From NCBI GenBank assembly GCA_963556145.1, contig OY744463.1, positions 7,626,001-7,690,000 of the forward strand: a stretch of DNA of 64,000 nucleotides. Direction: 5' to 3'. The DNA comes from Hygrocybe punicea. Lineage: Eukaryota > Basidiomycota > Agaricomycetes > Agaricales > Hygrophoraceae. Both the position numbers and the translations under genes were made by a program. Below the pieces are notes generated by a model. It worked only from the letters and a program-made list of their open reading frames with translations, was not told where the DNA came from and did no database searches. This document shows positions 1 through 13,616 of the stretch, in pieces (within the stretch, counting starts at the first letter, position 1; the number at the start of each line of letters is the position of its first letter).

Positions 1-3000
1 GGAATTGGTTGGAATTTGCACGGAATTGTCTTTTGAGCTCACAGGACACATCACAAATACAGCTGAGCCACTCGTGGACCGAGGAATTGCACGGAATTGT
101 TTGGAATTGGTTGGAATTTGCACGGAATTGTCTTTTGAGCCTGCTGCAGTCGACACAAATACAGCTGAGCCACTCGTGGAATGAGGAATTGCACGGAATT
201 GTTTGGAATTGGTTGGAATTTGCACGGAATTGTCTTCTGAGCTCACAGGACACATCACAAATACAGCTGAGCCACTCGGAGAGCGAGGAATTGCATGGAA
301 TTCTTTGGAATTGGTTGGAATTTGCACGGAATTGTCTTTGGAGCTTGCTGCAGTCGACACAAATACAGCTGAGCCACTCGTGGACCGAGGAATTGCACGG
401 AATTGTTTGGAATTGGTTGGAATTTGCACGGAATTGTCTTTTGAGCTTGCTGCAGTCGACACAAATACAGCTGAGCCACTCGTGGACCGAGGAATTGCAC
501 GGAATTGTTTGGAATTGGTTGGAATTTGCACGGAATTGTCTTTTGAGCTTGCTGCAGTCGACACAAATACAGCTGAGCCACTCGTGGACCGAGGAATTGC
601 ACGGAATTGTTTGGAATTGGTTGGAATTTGCACGGAATTGTCTTTTGAGCTCACAGGACACATCACAAATACAGCTGAGCCACTCGTGGACTGAGGAATT
701 GCACGCAATTGTTTGGAATTGGTTGGAATTTGCACGGAATTGTCTTTGGAGCTTGCTGCAGTCGACACAAATACAGCTGAGCCACTCGTGGAATGAGGAA
801 CTGCACGGAATTGTTTGGAATTGGTTGGAATTTGCACGGAATTGTCTTTTGAGCTCACAGGACACATCACAAATACAGCTGAGCCACTCGTGGACTGAGG
901 AATTGCACGCAATTGTTTGGAATTGGTTGGAATTTGCACGGAATTGTCTTTGGAGCTTGCTGCAGTCGACACAAATACAGCTGAGCCACTCGTGGACCGA
1001 GGAATTGCACGGAATTGTTTGGAATTGGTTGGAATTTGCACGGAATTGTCTTTTGAGCTTGCTGCAGTCGACACAAATACAGCTGAGCCACTCGTGGACC
1101 GAGGAATTGCACGGAATTGTTTGGAATTGGTTGGAATTTGCACGGAATTGTCTTTTGAGCTCACAGGACACATCACAAATACAGCTGAGCCACTCGTGGA
1201 CTGAGGAATTGCACGCAATTGTTTGGAATTGGTTGGAATTTGCACGGAATTGTCTTTTGAGCTCACAGGACACATCACAAATACAGCTGAGCCACTCGTG
1301 GACCGAGGAATTGCACGGAATTGTTTGGAATTGGTTGGAATTTGCACGGAATTGTCTTTTGAGCCTGCTGCAGTCGACACAAATACAGCTGAGCCACTCG
1401 TGGAATGAGGAATTGCACGGAATTGTTTGGAATTGGTTGGAATTTGCACGGAATTGTCTTTTGAGCTCACAGGACACATCACAAATACAGCTGAGCCACT
1501 CGTGGACTGAGGAATTGCACGGAATTGTTTGGAATTGGTTGGAATTTGCACGGAATTGTCTTTTGAGCCTGCTGCAGTCGACACAAATACAGCTGAGCCA
1601 CTCGTGGAATGAGGAATTGCACGGAATTGTTTGGAATTGGTTGGAATTTGCACGGAATTGTCTTTTGAGCTCACAGGACACATCACAAATACAGCTGAGC
1701 CACTCGTGGACCGAGGAATTGCACGGAATTGTTTGGAATGGGTTGGAATTTGCACGGAATTGTCTTTTGAGCCTGCTGCAGTCGACACAAATACAGCTGA
1801 GCCACTCGTGGAATGAGGAATTGCACGGAATTGTTTGGAATTGGTTGGAATTTGCACGGAATTGTCTTTTGAGCTCACAGGACACATCACAAATACAGCT
1901 GAGCCACTCGTGGACTGAGGAATTGCACGCAATTGTTTGGAATTGGTTGGAATTTGCACGGAATTGTCTTTGGAGCTTGCTGCAGTCGACACAAATACAG
2001 CTGAGCCACTCGTGGACCGAGGAATTGCACGGAATTGTTTGGAATTGGTTGGAATTTGCACGGAATTGTCTTTTGAGCTTGCTGCAGTCGACACAAATAC
2101 AGCTGAGCCACTCGTGGACCGAGGAATTGCACGGAATTGTTTGGAATTGGTTGGAATTTGCACGGAATTGTCTTTTGAGCTCACAGGACACATCACAAAT
2201 ACAGCTGAGCCACTCGTGGACCGAGGAATTGCACGGAATTGTTTGGAATTGGTTGGAATTTGCACGGAATTGTCTTTTGAGCCTGCTGCAGTCGACACAA
2301 ATACAGCTGAGCCACTCGTGGAATGAGGAATTGCACGGAATTGTTTGGAATTGGTTGGAATTTGCACGGAATTGTCTTTTGAGCTCACAGGACACATCAC
2401 AAATACAGCTGAGCCACTCGTGGACCGAGGAATTGCACGGAATTGTTTGGAATTGGTTGGAATTTGCACGGAATTGTCTTTTGAGCCTGCTGCAGTCGAC
2501 ACAAATACAGCTGAGCCACTCGTGGAATGAGGAATTGCACGGAATTGTTTGGAATTGGTTGGAATTTGCACGGAATTGTCTTTTGAGCTCACAGGACACA
2601 TCACAAATACAGCTGAGCCACTCGTGGACTGAGGAATTGCATGGAATTGTTTGGAATTGGTTGGAATTTGCACGGAATTGTCTTTTGAGCTTGCTGCAGT
2701 CGACACAAATACTGCTGAGCCACTCGTGGACCGAGGAATTGCACGGAATTGTTTGGAATTGGTTGGAATTTGCACGGAATTGTCTTTTGAGCTCACAGGA
2801 CACATCACAAATACAGCTGAGCCACTCGTGGACTGAGGAATTGCACGGAATTGTTTGGAATTGGTTGGAATTTGCACGGAATTGTCTTTTGAGCCTGCTG
2901 CAGTCGACACAAATACAGCTGAGCCACTCGTGGAATGAGGAATTGCACGGAATTGTTTGGAATTGGTTGGAATTTGCACGGAATTGTCTTTTGAGCTCAC

Positions 3001-5300
3001 AGGACACATCACAAATACAGCTGAGCCACTCGTGGACCGAGGAATTGCACGGAATTGTTTGGAATTGGTTGGAATTTGCACGGAATTGTCTTTTGAGCCT
3101 GCTGCAGTCGACACAAATACAGCTGAGCCACTCGTGGAATGAGGAATTGCACGGAATTGTTTGGAATTGGTTGGAATTTGCACGGAATTGTCTTTTGAGC
3201 TCACAGGACACATCACAAATACAGCTGAGCCACTCGTGGACTGAGGAATTGCACGGAATTGTTTGGAATTGGTTGGAATTTGCACGGAATTGTCTTTTGA
3301 GCCTGCTGCAGTCGACACAAATACAGCTGAGCCACTCGTGGAATGAGGAATTGCACGGAATTGTTTGGAATTGGTTGGAATTTGCACGGAATTGTCTTTT
3401 GAGCTCACAGGACACATCACAAATACAGCTGAGCCACTCGTGGACCGAGGAATTGCACGGAATTGTTTGGAATTGGTTGGAATTTGCACGGAATTGTCTT
3501 TTGAGCCTGCTGCAGTCGACACAAATACAGCTGAGCCACTCGTGGAATGAGGAATTGCACGGAATTGTTTGGAATTGGTTGGAATTTGCACGGAATTGTC
3601 TTTTGAGCTCACAGGACACATCACAAATACAGCTGAGCCACTCGTGGACTGAGGAATTGCACGCAATTGTTTGGAATTGGTTGGAATTTGCACGGAATTG
3701 TCTTTGGAGCTTGCTGCAGTCGACACAAATACAGCTGAGCCACTCGTGGACCGAGGAATTGCACGGAATTGTTTGGAATTGGTTGGAATTTGCACGGAAT
3801 TGTCTTTTGAGCTTGCTGCAGTCGACACAAATACAGCTGAGCCACTCGTGGACCGAGGAATTGCACGGAATTGTTTGGAATTGGTTGGAATTTGCACGGA
3901 ATTGTCTTTTGAGCTCACAGGACACATCACAAATACAGCTGAGCCACTCGTGGACCGAGGAATTGCACGGAATTGTTTGGAATTGGTTGGAATTTGCACG
4001 GAATTGTCTTTTGAGCCTGCTGCAGTCGACACAAATACAGCTGAGCCACTCGTGGAATGAGGAATTGCACGGAATTGTTTGGAATTGGTTGGAATTTGCA
4101 CGGAATTGTCTTTTGAGCTCACAGGACACATCACAAATACAGCTGAGCCACTCGTGGACCGAGGAATTGCACGGAATTGTTTGGAATTGGTTGGAATTTG
4201 CACGGAATTGTCTTTTGAGCCTGCTGCAGTCGACACAAATACAGCTGAGCCACTCGTGGAATGAGGAATTGCACGGAATTGTTTGGAATTGGTTGGAATT
4301 TGCACGGAATTGTCTTTTGAGCTCACAGGACACATCACAAATACAGCTGAGCCACTCGTGGACTGAGGAATTGCATGGAATTGTTTGGAATTGGTTGGAA
4401 TTTGCACGGAATTGTCTTTTGAGCTTGCTGCAGTCGACACAAATACTGCTGAGCCACTCGTGGACCGAGGAATTGCACGGAATTGTTTGGAATTGGTTGG
4501 AATTTGCACGGAATTGTCTTTGGAGCTTGCTGCAGTCGACACAAATGCAGCTGAGCCACTCGTGGACCGAGGAATTGCACGGAATTGTTTGGAATTGGTT
4601 GGAATTTGCACGGAATTGTCTTTTGAGCTCACAGGACACATCACAAATACAGCTGAGCCACTCGTGGACTGAGGAATTGCACGCAATTGTTTGGAATTGG
4701 TTGGAATTTGCACGGAATTGTCTTTTGAGCTCACAGGACACATCACAAATACAGCTGAGCCACTCGTGGACCGAGGAATTGCACGGAATTGTTTGGAATT
4801 GGTTGGAATTTGCACGGAATTGTCTTTTGAGCCTGCTGCAGTCGACACAAATACAGCTGAGCCACTCGTGGAATGAGGAATTGCACGGAATTGTTTGGAA
4901 TTGGTTGGAATTTGCACGGAATTGTCTTTTGAGCTCACAGGACACATCACAAATACAGCTGAGCCACTCGTGGACTGAGGAATTGCATGGAATTGTTTGG
5001 AATTGGTTGGAATTTGCACGGAATTGTCTTTTGAGCTTGCTGCAGTCGACACAAATACTGCTGAGCCACTCGTGGACCGAGGAATTGCACGGAATTGTTT
5101 GGAATTGGTTGGAATTTGCACGGAATTGTCTTTGGAGCTTGCTGCAGTCGACACAAATACAGCTGAGCCACTCGTGGACCGAGGAATTGCACGGAATTGT
5201 TTGGAATTGGTTGGAATTTGCACGGAATTGTCTTTTGAGCTCACAGGACACATCACAAATACAGCTGAGCCACTCGTGGACTGAGGAATTGCATGGAATT
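1..5300 (+). repeat. Satellite sub-domain with alternating class A and class B monomers
   Basis: In this part the A and B monomers tend to alternate, giving a 204-bp dimer. Many A units carry gagcctgctg (C instead of T) and end in gtggaatgagg. The same two-monomer block recurs with identical sequence at about 1223, 2345, 2957, 3365, 4079 and 4691. The left boundary is unknown. Confidence 0.7.
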
Positions 5301-5558
5301 GTTTGGAATTGGTTGGAATTTGCACGGAATTGTCTTTTGAGCTTGCTGCAGTCGACACAAATACTGCTGAGCCACTCGTGGACCGAGGAATTGCACGGAA
5401 TTGTTTGGAATTGGTTGGAATTTGCACGGAATTGTCTTTGGAGCTTGCTGCAGTCGACACAAATACAGCTGAGCCACTCGTGGACCGAGGAATTGCACGG
5501 AATTGTTTGGAATTGGTTGGAATTTGCACGGAATTGTCTTTTGAGCTCACAGGACACA

Positions 5559-8006
5559 TCACAAATACAGCTGAGCCACTCGGAGAGCGAGGAATTGCAT
5601 GGAATTCTTTGGAATTGGTTGGAATTTGCACGGAATTGTCTTTGGAGCTTGCTGCAGTCGACACAAATACAGCTGAGCCACTCGTGGACCGAGGAATTGC
5701 ACGGAATTGTTTGGAATTGGTTGGAATTTGCACGGAATTGTCTTTTGAGCTTGCTGCAGTCGACACAAATACAGCTGAGCCACTCGTGGACCGAGGAATT
5801 GCATGGAATTCTTTGGAATTGGTTGGAATTTGCACGGAATTGTCTTTGGAGCTTGCTGCAGTCGACACAAATACAGCTGAGCCACTCGTGGACCGAGGAA
5901 TTGCATGGAATTGTTTGGAATTGGTTGGAATTTGCACGGAATTGTCTTTTGAGCTTGCTGCAGTCGACACAAATACTGCTGAGCCACTCGTGGACCGAGG
6001 AATTGCACGGAATTGTTTGGAATTGGTTGGAATTTGCACGGAATTGTCTTTGGAGCTTGCTGCAGTCGACACAAATACAGCTGAGCCACTCGTGGACCGA
6101 GGAATTGCACGGAATTGTTTGGAATTGGTTGGAATTTGCACGGAATTGTCTTTTGAGCTCACAGGACACATCACAAATACAGCTGAGCCACTCGGAGAGC
6201 GAGGAATTGCATGGAATTCTTTGGAATTGGTTGGAATTTGCACGGAATTGTCTTTGGAGCTTGCTGCAGTCGACACAAATACAGCTGAGCCACTCGTGGA
6301 CCGAGGAATTGCACGGAATTGTTTGGAATTGGTTGGAATTTGCACGGAATTGTCTTTTGAGCTTGCTGCAGTCGACACAAATACAGCTGAGCCACTCGTG
6401 GACCGAGGAATTGCATGGAATTCTTTGGAATTGGTTGGAATTTGCACGGAATTGTCTTTGGAGCTTGCTGCAGTCGACACAAATACAGCTGAGCCACTCG
6501 TGGACCGAGGAATTGCATGGAATTGTTTGGAATTGGTTGGAATTTGCACGGAATTGTCTTTTGAGCTTGCTGCAGTCGACACAAATACTGCTGAGCCACT
6601 CGTGGACCGAGGAATTGCACGGAATTGTTTGGAATTGGTTGGAATTTGCACGGAATTGTCTTTGGAGCTTGCTGCAGTCGACACAAATACAGCTGAGCCA
6701 CTCGTGGACCGAGGAATTGCACGGAATTGTTTGGAATTGGTTGGAATTTGCACGGAATTGTCTTTTGAGCTCACAGGACACATCACAAATACAGCTGAGC
6801 CACTCGGAGAGCGAGGAATTGCATGGAATTCTTTGGAATTGGTTGGAATTTGCACGGAATTGTCTTTGGAGCTTGCTGCAGTCGACACAAATACAGCTGA
6901 GCCACTCGTGGACCGAGGAATTGCACGGAATTGTTTGGAATTGGTTGGAATTTGCACGGAATTGTCTTTTGAGCTTGCTGCAGTCGACACAAATACAGCT
7001 GAGCCACTCGTGGACCGAGGAATTGCATGGAATTCTTTGGAATTGGTTGGAATTTGCACGGAATTGTCTTTGGAGCTTGCTGCAGTCGACACAAATACAG
7101 CTGAGCCACTCGTGGACCGAGGAATTGCATGGAATTGTTTGGAATTGGTTGGAATTTGCACGGAATTGTCTTTTGAGCTTGCTGCAGTCGACACAAATAC
7201 TGCTGAGCCACTCGTGGACCGAGGAATTGCACGGAATTGTTTGGAATTGGTTGGAATTTGCACGGAATTGTCTTTGGAGCTTGCTGCAGTCGACACAAAT
7301 ACAGCTGAGCCACTCGTGGACCGAGGAATTGCACGGAATTGTTTGGAATTGGTTGGAATTTGCACGGAATTGTCTTTTGAGCTCACAGGACACATCACAA
7401 ATACAGCTGAGCCACTCGGAGAGCGAGGAATTGCATGGAATTCTTTGGAATTGGTTGGAATTTGCACGGAATTGTCTTTGGAGCTTGCTGCAGTCGACAC
7501 AAATACAGCTGAGCCACTCGTGGACCGAGGAATTGCACGGAATTGTTTGGAATTGGTTGGAATTTGCACGGAATTGTCTTTTGAGCTTGCTGCAGTCGAC
7601 ACAAATACAGCTGAGCCACTCGTGGACCGAGGAATTGCATGGAATTCTTTGGAATTGGTTGGAATTTGCACGGAATTGTCTTTGGAGCTTGCTGCAGTCG
7701 ACACAAATACAGCTGAGCCACTCGTGGACCGAGGAATTGCATGGAATTGTTTGGAATTGGTTGGAATTTGCACGGAATTGTCTTTTGAGCTTGCTGCAGT
7801 CGACACAAATACTGCTGAGCCACTCGTGGACCGAGGAATTGCACGGAATTGTTTGGAATTGGTTGGAATTTGCACGGAATTGTCTTTGGAGCTTGCTGCA
7901 GTCGACACAAATACAGCTGAGCCACTCGTGGACCGAGGAATTGCACGGAATTGTTTGGAATTGGTTGGAATTTGCACGGAATTGTCTTTTGAGCTCACAG
8001 GACACA
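5559..8006 (+). repeat. 612-bp higher-order repeat, four tandem copies
   Basis: Six-monomer blocks begin at 5559, 6171, 6783 and 7395, spaced exactly 612 bp. Each starts with the cggagagcgagg class B monomer followed by five class A monomers with a fixed series of variants (tttggag or ttttgag, aaatacagc or aaatactgc, gcatgg or gcacgg, ttctttgg or ttgtttgg). A related shortened block of 510 bp starts at 8007. This is a higher-order repeat as in centromeric satellites of other eukaryotes, and it indicates recent block amplification. Confidence 0.88.
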
Positions 8007-11000
8007 TCACAAATACAGCTGAGCCACTCGGAGAGCGAGGAATTGCATGGAATTCTTTGGAATTGGTTGGAATTTGCACGGAATTGTCTTTTGAGCTTGC
8101 TGCAGTCGACACAAATACTGCTGAGCCACTCGTGGACCGAGGAATTGCACGGAATTGTTTGGAATTGGTTGGAATTTGCACGGAATTGTCTTTGGAGCTT
8201 GCTGCAGTCGACACAAATACAGCTGAGCCACTCGTGGACCGAGGAATTGCATGGAATTGTTTGGAATTGGTTGGAATTTGCACGGAATTGTCTTTTGAGC
8301 TTGCTGCAGTCGACACAAATACTGCTGAGCCACTCGTGGACCGAGGAATTGCACGGAATTGTTTGGAATTGGTTGGAATTTGCACGGAATTGTCTTTGGA
8401 GCTTGCTGCAGTCGACACAAATACAGCTGAGCCACTCGTGGACCGAGGAATTGCACGGAATTGTTTGGAATTGGTTGGAATTTGCACGGAATTGTCTTTT
8501 GAGCTCACAGGACACATCACAAATACAGCTGAGCCACTCGGAGAGCGAGGAATTGCATGGAATTCTTTGGAATTGGTTGGAATTTGCACGGAATTGTCTT
8601 TTGAGCTTGCTGCAGTCGACACAAATACTGCTGAGCCACTCGTGGACCGAGGAATTGCACGGAATTGTTTGGAATTGGTTGGAATTTGCACGGAATTGTC
8701 TTTGGAGCTTGCTGCAGTCGACACAAATACAGCTGAGCCACTCGTGGACCGAGGAATTGCATGGAATTCTTTGGAATTGGTTGGAATTTGCACGGAATTG
8801 TCTTTGGAGCTTGCTGCAGTCGACACAAATACAGCTGAGCCACTCGTGGACCGAGGAATTGCATGGAATTGTTTGGAATTGGTTGGAATTTGCACGGAAT
8901 TGTCTTTTGAGCTTGCTGCAGTCGACACAAATACTGCTGAGCCACTCGTGGACCGAGGAATTGCACGGAATTGTTTGGAATTGGTTGGAATTTGCACGGA
9001 ATTGTCTTTGGAGCTTGCTGCAGTCGACACAAATACAGCTGAGCCACTCGTGGACCGAGGAATTGCACGGAATTGTTTGGAATTGGTTGGAATTTGCACG
9101 GAATTGTCTTTTGAGCTTGCTGCAGTCGACACAAATACAGCTGAGCCACTCGTGGACCGAGGAATTGCATGGAATTCTTTGGAATTGGTTGGAATTTGCA
9201 CGGAATTGTCTTTTGAGCTTGCTGCAGTCGACACAAATACTGCTGAGCCACTCGTGGACCGAGGAATTGCACGGAATTGTTTGGAATTGGTTGGAATTTG
9301 CACGGAATTGTCTTTGGAGCTTGCTGCAGTCGACACAAATACAGCTGAGCCACTCGTGGACCGAGGAATTGCATGGAATTGTTTGGAATTGGTTGGAATT
9401 TGCACGGAATTGTCTTTGGAGCTTGCTGCAGTCGACACAAATACAGCTGAGCCACTCGTGGACCGAGGAATTGCACGGAATTGTTTGGAATTGGTTGGAA
9501 TTTGCACGGAATTGTCTTTTGAGCTTGCTGCAGTCGACACAAATACAGCTGAGCCACTCGTGGACCGAGGAATTGCACGGAATTGTTTGGAATTGGTTGG
9601 AATTTGCACGGAATTGTCTTTTGAGCTCACAGGACACATCACAAATACAGCTGAGCCACTCGGAGAGCGAGGAATTGCATGGAATTCTTTGGAATTGGTT
9701 GGAATTTGCACGGAATTGTCTTTGGAGCTTGCTGCAGTCGACACAAATACAGCTGAGCCACTCGTGGACCGAGGAATTGCATGGAATTGTTTGGAATTGG
9801 TTGGAATTTGCACGGAATTGTCTTTTGAGCTTGCTGCAGTCGACACAAATACTGCTGAGCCACTCGTGGACCGAGGAATTGCATGGAATTCTTTGGAATT
9901 GGTTGGAATTTGCACGGAATTGTCTTTTGAGCTTGCTGCAGTCGACACAAATACTGCTGAGCCACTCGTGGACCGAGGAATTGCACGGAATTGTTTGGAA
10001 TTGGTTGGAATTTGCACGGAATTGTCTTTGGAGCTTGCTGCAGTCGACACAAATACAGCTGAGCCACTCGTGGACCGAGGAATTGCATGGAATTGTTTGG
10101 AATTGGTTGGAATTTGCACGGAATTGTCTTTGGAGCTTGCTGCAGTCGACACAAATACAGCTGAGCCACTCGTGGACCGAGGAATTGCACGGAATTGTTT
10201 GGAATTGGTTGGAATTTGCACGGAATTGTCTTTTGAGCTTGCTGCAGTCGACACAAATACACCTGAGCCACTCGTGGACCGAGGAATTGCACGGAATTGT
10301 TTGGAATTGGTTGGAATTTGCACGGAATTGTCTTTTGAGCTCACAGGACACATCACAAATACAGCTGAGCCACTCGGAGAGCGAGGAATTGCATGGAATT
10401 CTTTGGAATTGGTTGGAATTTGCACGGAATTGTCTTTGGAGCTTGCTGCAGTCGACACAAATACAGCTGAGCCACTCGTGGACCGAGGAATTGCATGGAA
10501 TTGTTTGGAATTGGTTGGAATTTGCACGGAATTGTCTTTTGAGCTTGCTGCAGTCGACACAAATACTGCTGAGCCACTCGTGGACTGAGGAATTGCATGG
10601 AATTGGTTGGAATTGGTTGGAATTTGCACGGAATTGTCTTTTGAGCTTGCTGCAGTCGACACAAATACTGCTGAGCCACTCGTGGACTGAGGAATTGCAC
10701 GGAATTGTTTGGAATTGGTTGGAATTTGCACGGAATTGTCTTTTGAGCTTGCTGCAGTCGACACAAATACTGCTGAGCCACTCGTGGACTGAGGAATTGC
10801 ACGGAATTGTTTGGAATTGGTTGGAATTTGCACGGAATTGTCTTTTGAGCTTGCTGCAGTCGACACAAATACAGCTGAGCCACTCGTGGACTGAGGAATT
10901 GCACGGAATTGTTTGGAATTGGTTGGAATTTGCACGGAATTGTCTTTTGAGCTTGCTGCAGTCGACACAAATACTGCTGAGCCACTCGTGGACTGAGGAA

Positions 11001-13616
11001 TTGCATGGAATTGGTTGGAATTGGTTGGAATTTGCACGGAATTGTCTTTTGAGCTTGCTGCAGTCGACACAAATACTGCTGAGCCACTCGTGGACTGAGG
11101 AATTGCACGGAATTGTTTGGAATTGGTTGGAATTTGCACGGAATTGTCTTTTGAGCTTGCTGCAGTCGACACAAATACTGCTGAGCCACTCGTGGACTGA
11201 GGAATTGCACGGAATTGTTTGGAATTGGTTGCAATTTGCACGGAATTGTCTTTTGAGCTCACAGGACACATCACAAATACAGCTGAGCCACTCGTGGACT
11301 GAGGAATTGCACGGAATTGTTTGGAATTGGTTGGAATTTGCACGGAATTGTCTTTTGAGCTTGCTGCAGTCGACACAAATACAGCTGAGCCACTCGTGGA
11401 CTGAGGAATTGCATGGAATTGTTTGGAATTGGTTGGAATTTGCACGGAATTGTCTTTTGAGCTTGCTGCAGTCGACACAAATACAGCTGAGCCACTCGTG
11501 GACTGAGGAATTGCACGGAATTGTTTGGAATTGGTTGGAATTTGCACGGAATTGTCTTTTGAGCTTGCTGCAGTCGACACAAATACAGCTGAGCCACTCG
11601 TGGACCGAGGAATTGCATGGAATTGTTTGGAATTGGTTGGAATTTGCACGGAATTGTCTTTTGAGCTTGCTGCAGTCGACACAAATACTGCTGAGCCACT
11701 CGTGGACCGAGGAATTGCACGGAATTGTTTGGAATTGGTTGGAATTTGCACGGAATTGTCTTTGGAGCTTGCTGCAGTCGACACAAATACAGCTGAGCCA
11801 CTCGTGGACCGAGGAATTGCATGGAATTGTTTGGAATTGGTTGGAATTTGCACGGAATTGTCTTTGGAGCTTGCTGCAGTCGACACAAATACAGCTGAGC
11901 CACTCGTGGACCGAGGAATTGCACGGAATTGTTTGGAATTGGTTGGAATTTGCACGGAATTGTCTTTTGAGCTTGCTGCAGTCGACACAAATACACCTGA
12001 GCCACTCGTGGACCGAGGAATTGCACGGAATTGTTTGGAATTGGTTGGAATTTGCACGGAATTGTCTTTTGAGCTCACAGGACACATCACAAATACAGCT
12101 GAGCCACTCGGAGAGCGAGGAATTGCATGGAATTCTTTGGAATTGGTTGGAATTTGCACGGAATTGTCTTTGGAGCTTGCTGCAGTCGACACAAATACAG
12201 CTGAGCCACTCGTGGACCGAGGAATTGCATGGAATTGTTTGGAATTGGTTGGAATTTGCACGGAATTGTCTTTTGAGCTTGCTGCAGTCGACACAAATAC
12301 TGCTGAGCCACTCGTGGACCGAGGAATTGCACGGAATTGTTTGGAATTGGTTGGAATTTGCACGGAATTGTCTTTGGAGCTTGCTGCAGTCGACACAAAT
12401 ACAGCTGAGCCACTCGTGGACCGAGGAATTGCATGGAATTGTTTGGAATTGGTTGGAATTTGCACGGAATTGTCTTTTGAGCTTGCTGCAGTCGACACAA
12501 ATACTGCTGAGCCACTCGTGGACCGAGGAATTGCACGGAATTGTTTGGAATTGGTTGGAATTTGCACGGAATTGTCTTTGGAGCTTGCTGCAGTCGACAC
12601 AAATACAGCTGAGCCACTCGTGGACCGAGGAATTGCATGGAATTGTTTGGAATTGGTTGGAATTTGCACGGAATTGTCTTTGGAGCTTGCTGCAGTCGAC
12701 ACAAATACAGCTGAGCCACTCGTGGACCGAGGAATTGCACGGAATTGTTTGGAATTGGTTGGAATTTGCACGGAATTGTCTTTTGAGCTTGCTGCAGTCG
12801 ACACAAATACACCTGAGCCACTCGTGGACCGAGGAATTGCACGGAATTGTTTGGAATTGGTTGGAATTTGCACGGAATTGTCTTTTGAGCTCACAGGACA
12901 CATCACAAATACAGCTGAGCCACTCGGAGAGCGAGGAATTGCATGGAATTCTTTGGAATTGGTTGGAATTTGCACGGAATTGTCTTTGGAGCTTGCTGCA
13001 GTCGACACAAATACAGCTGAGCCACTCGTGGACCGAGGAATTGCATGGAATTGTTTGGAATTGGTTGGAATTTGCACGGAATTGTCTTTTGAGCTTGCTG
13101 CAGTCGACACAAATACTGCTGAGCCACTCGTGGACCGAGGAATTGCATGGAATTCTTTGGAATTGGTTGGAATTTGCACGGAATTGTCTTTTGAGCTTGC
13201 TGCAGTCGACACAAATACTGCTGAGCCACTCGTGGACCGAGGAATTGCACGGAATTGTTTGGAATTGGTTGGAATTTGCACGGAATTGTCTTTGGAGCTT
13301 GCTGCAGTCGACACAAATACAGCTGAGCCACTCGTGGACCGAGGAATTGCATGGAATTGTTTGGAATTGGTTGGAATTTGCACGGAATTGTCTTTGGAGC
13401 TTGCTGCAGTCGACACAAATACAGCTGAGCCACTCGTGGACCGAGGAATTGCACGGAATTGTTTGGAATTGGTTGGAATTTGCACGGAATTGTCTTTTGA
13501 GCTTGCTGCAGTCGACACAAATACACCTGAGCCACTCGTGGACCGAGGAATTGCACGGAATTGTTTGGAATTGGTTGGAATTTGCACGGAATTGTCTTTT
13601 GAGCTCACAGGACACA

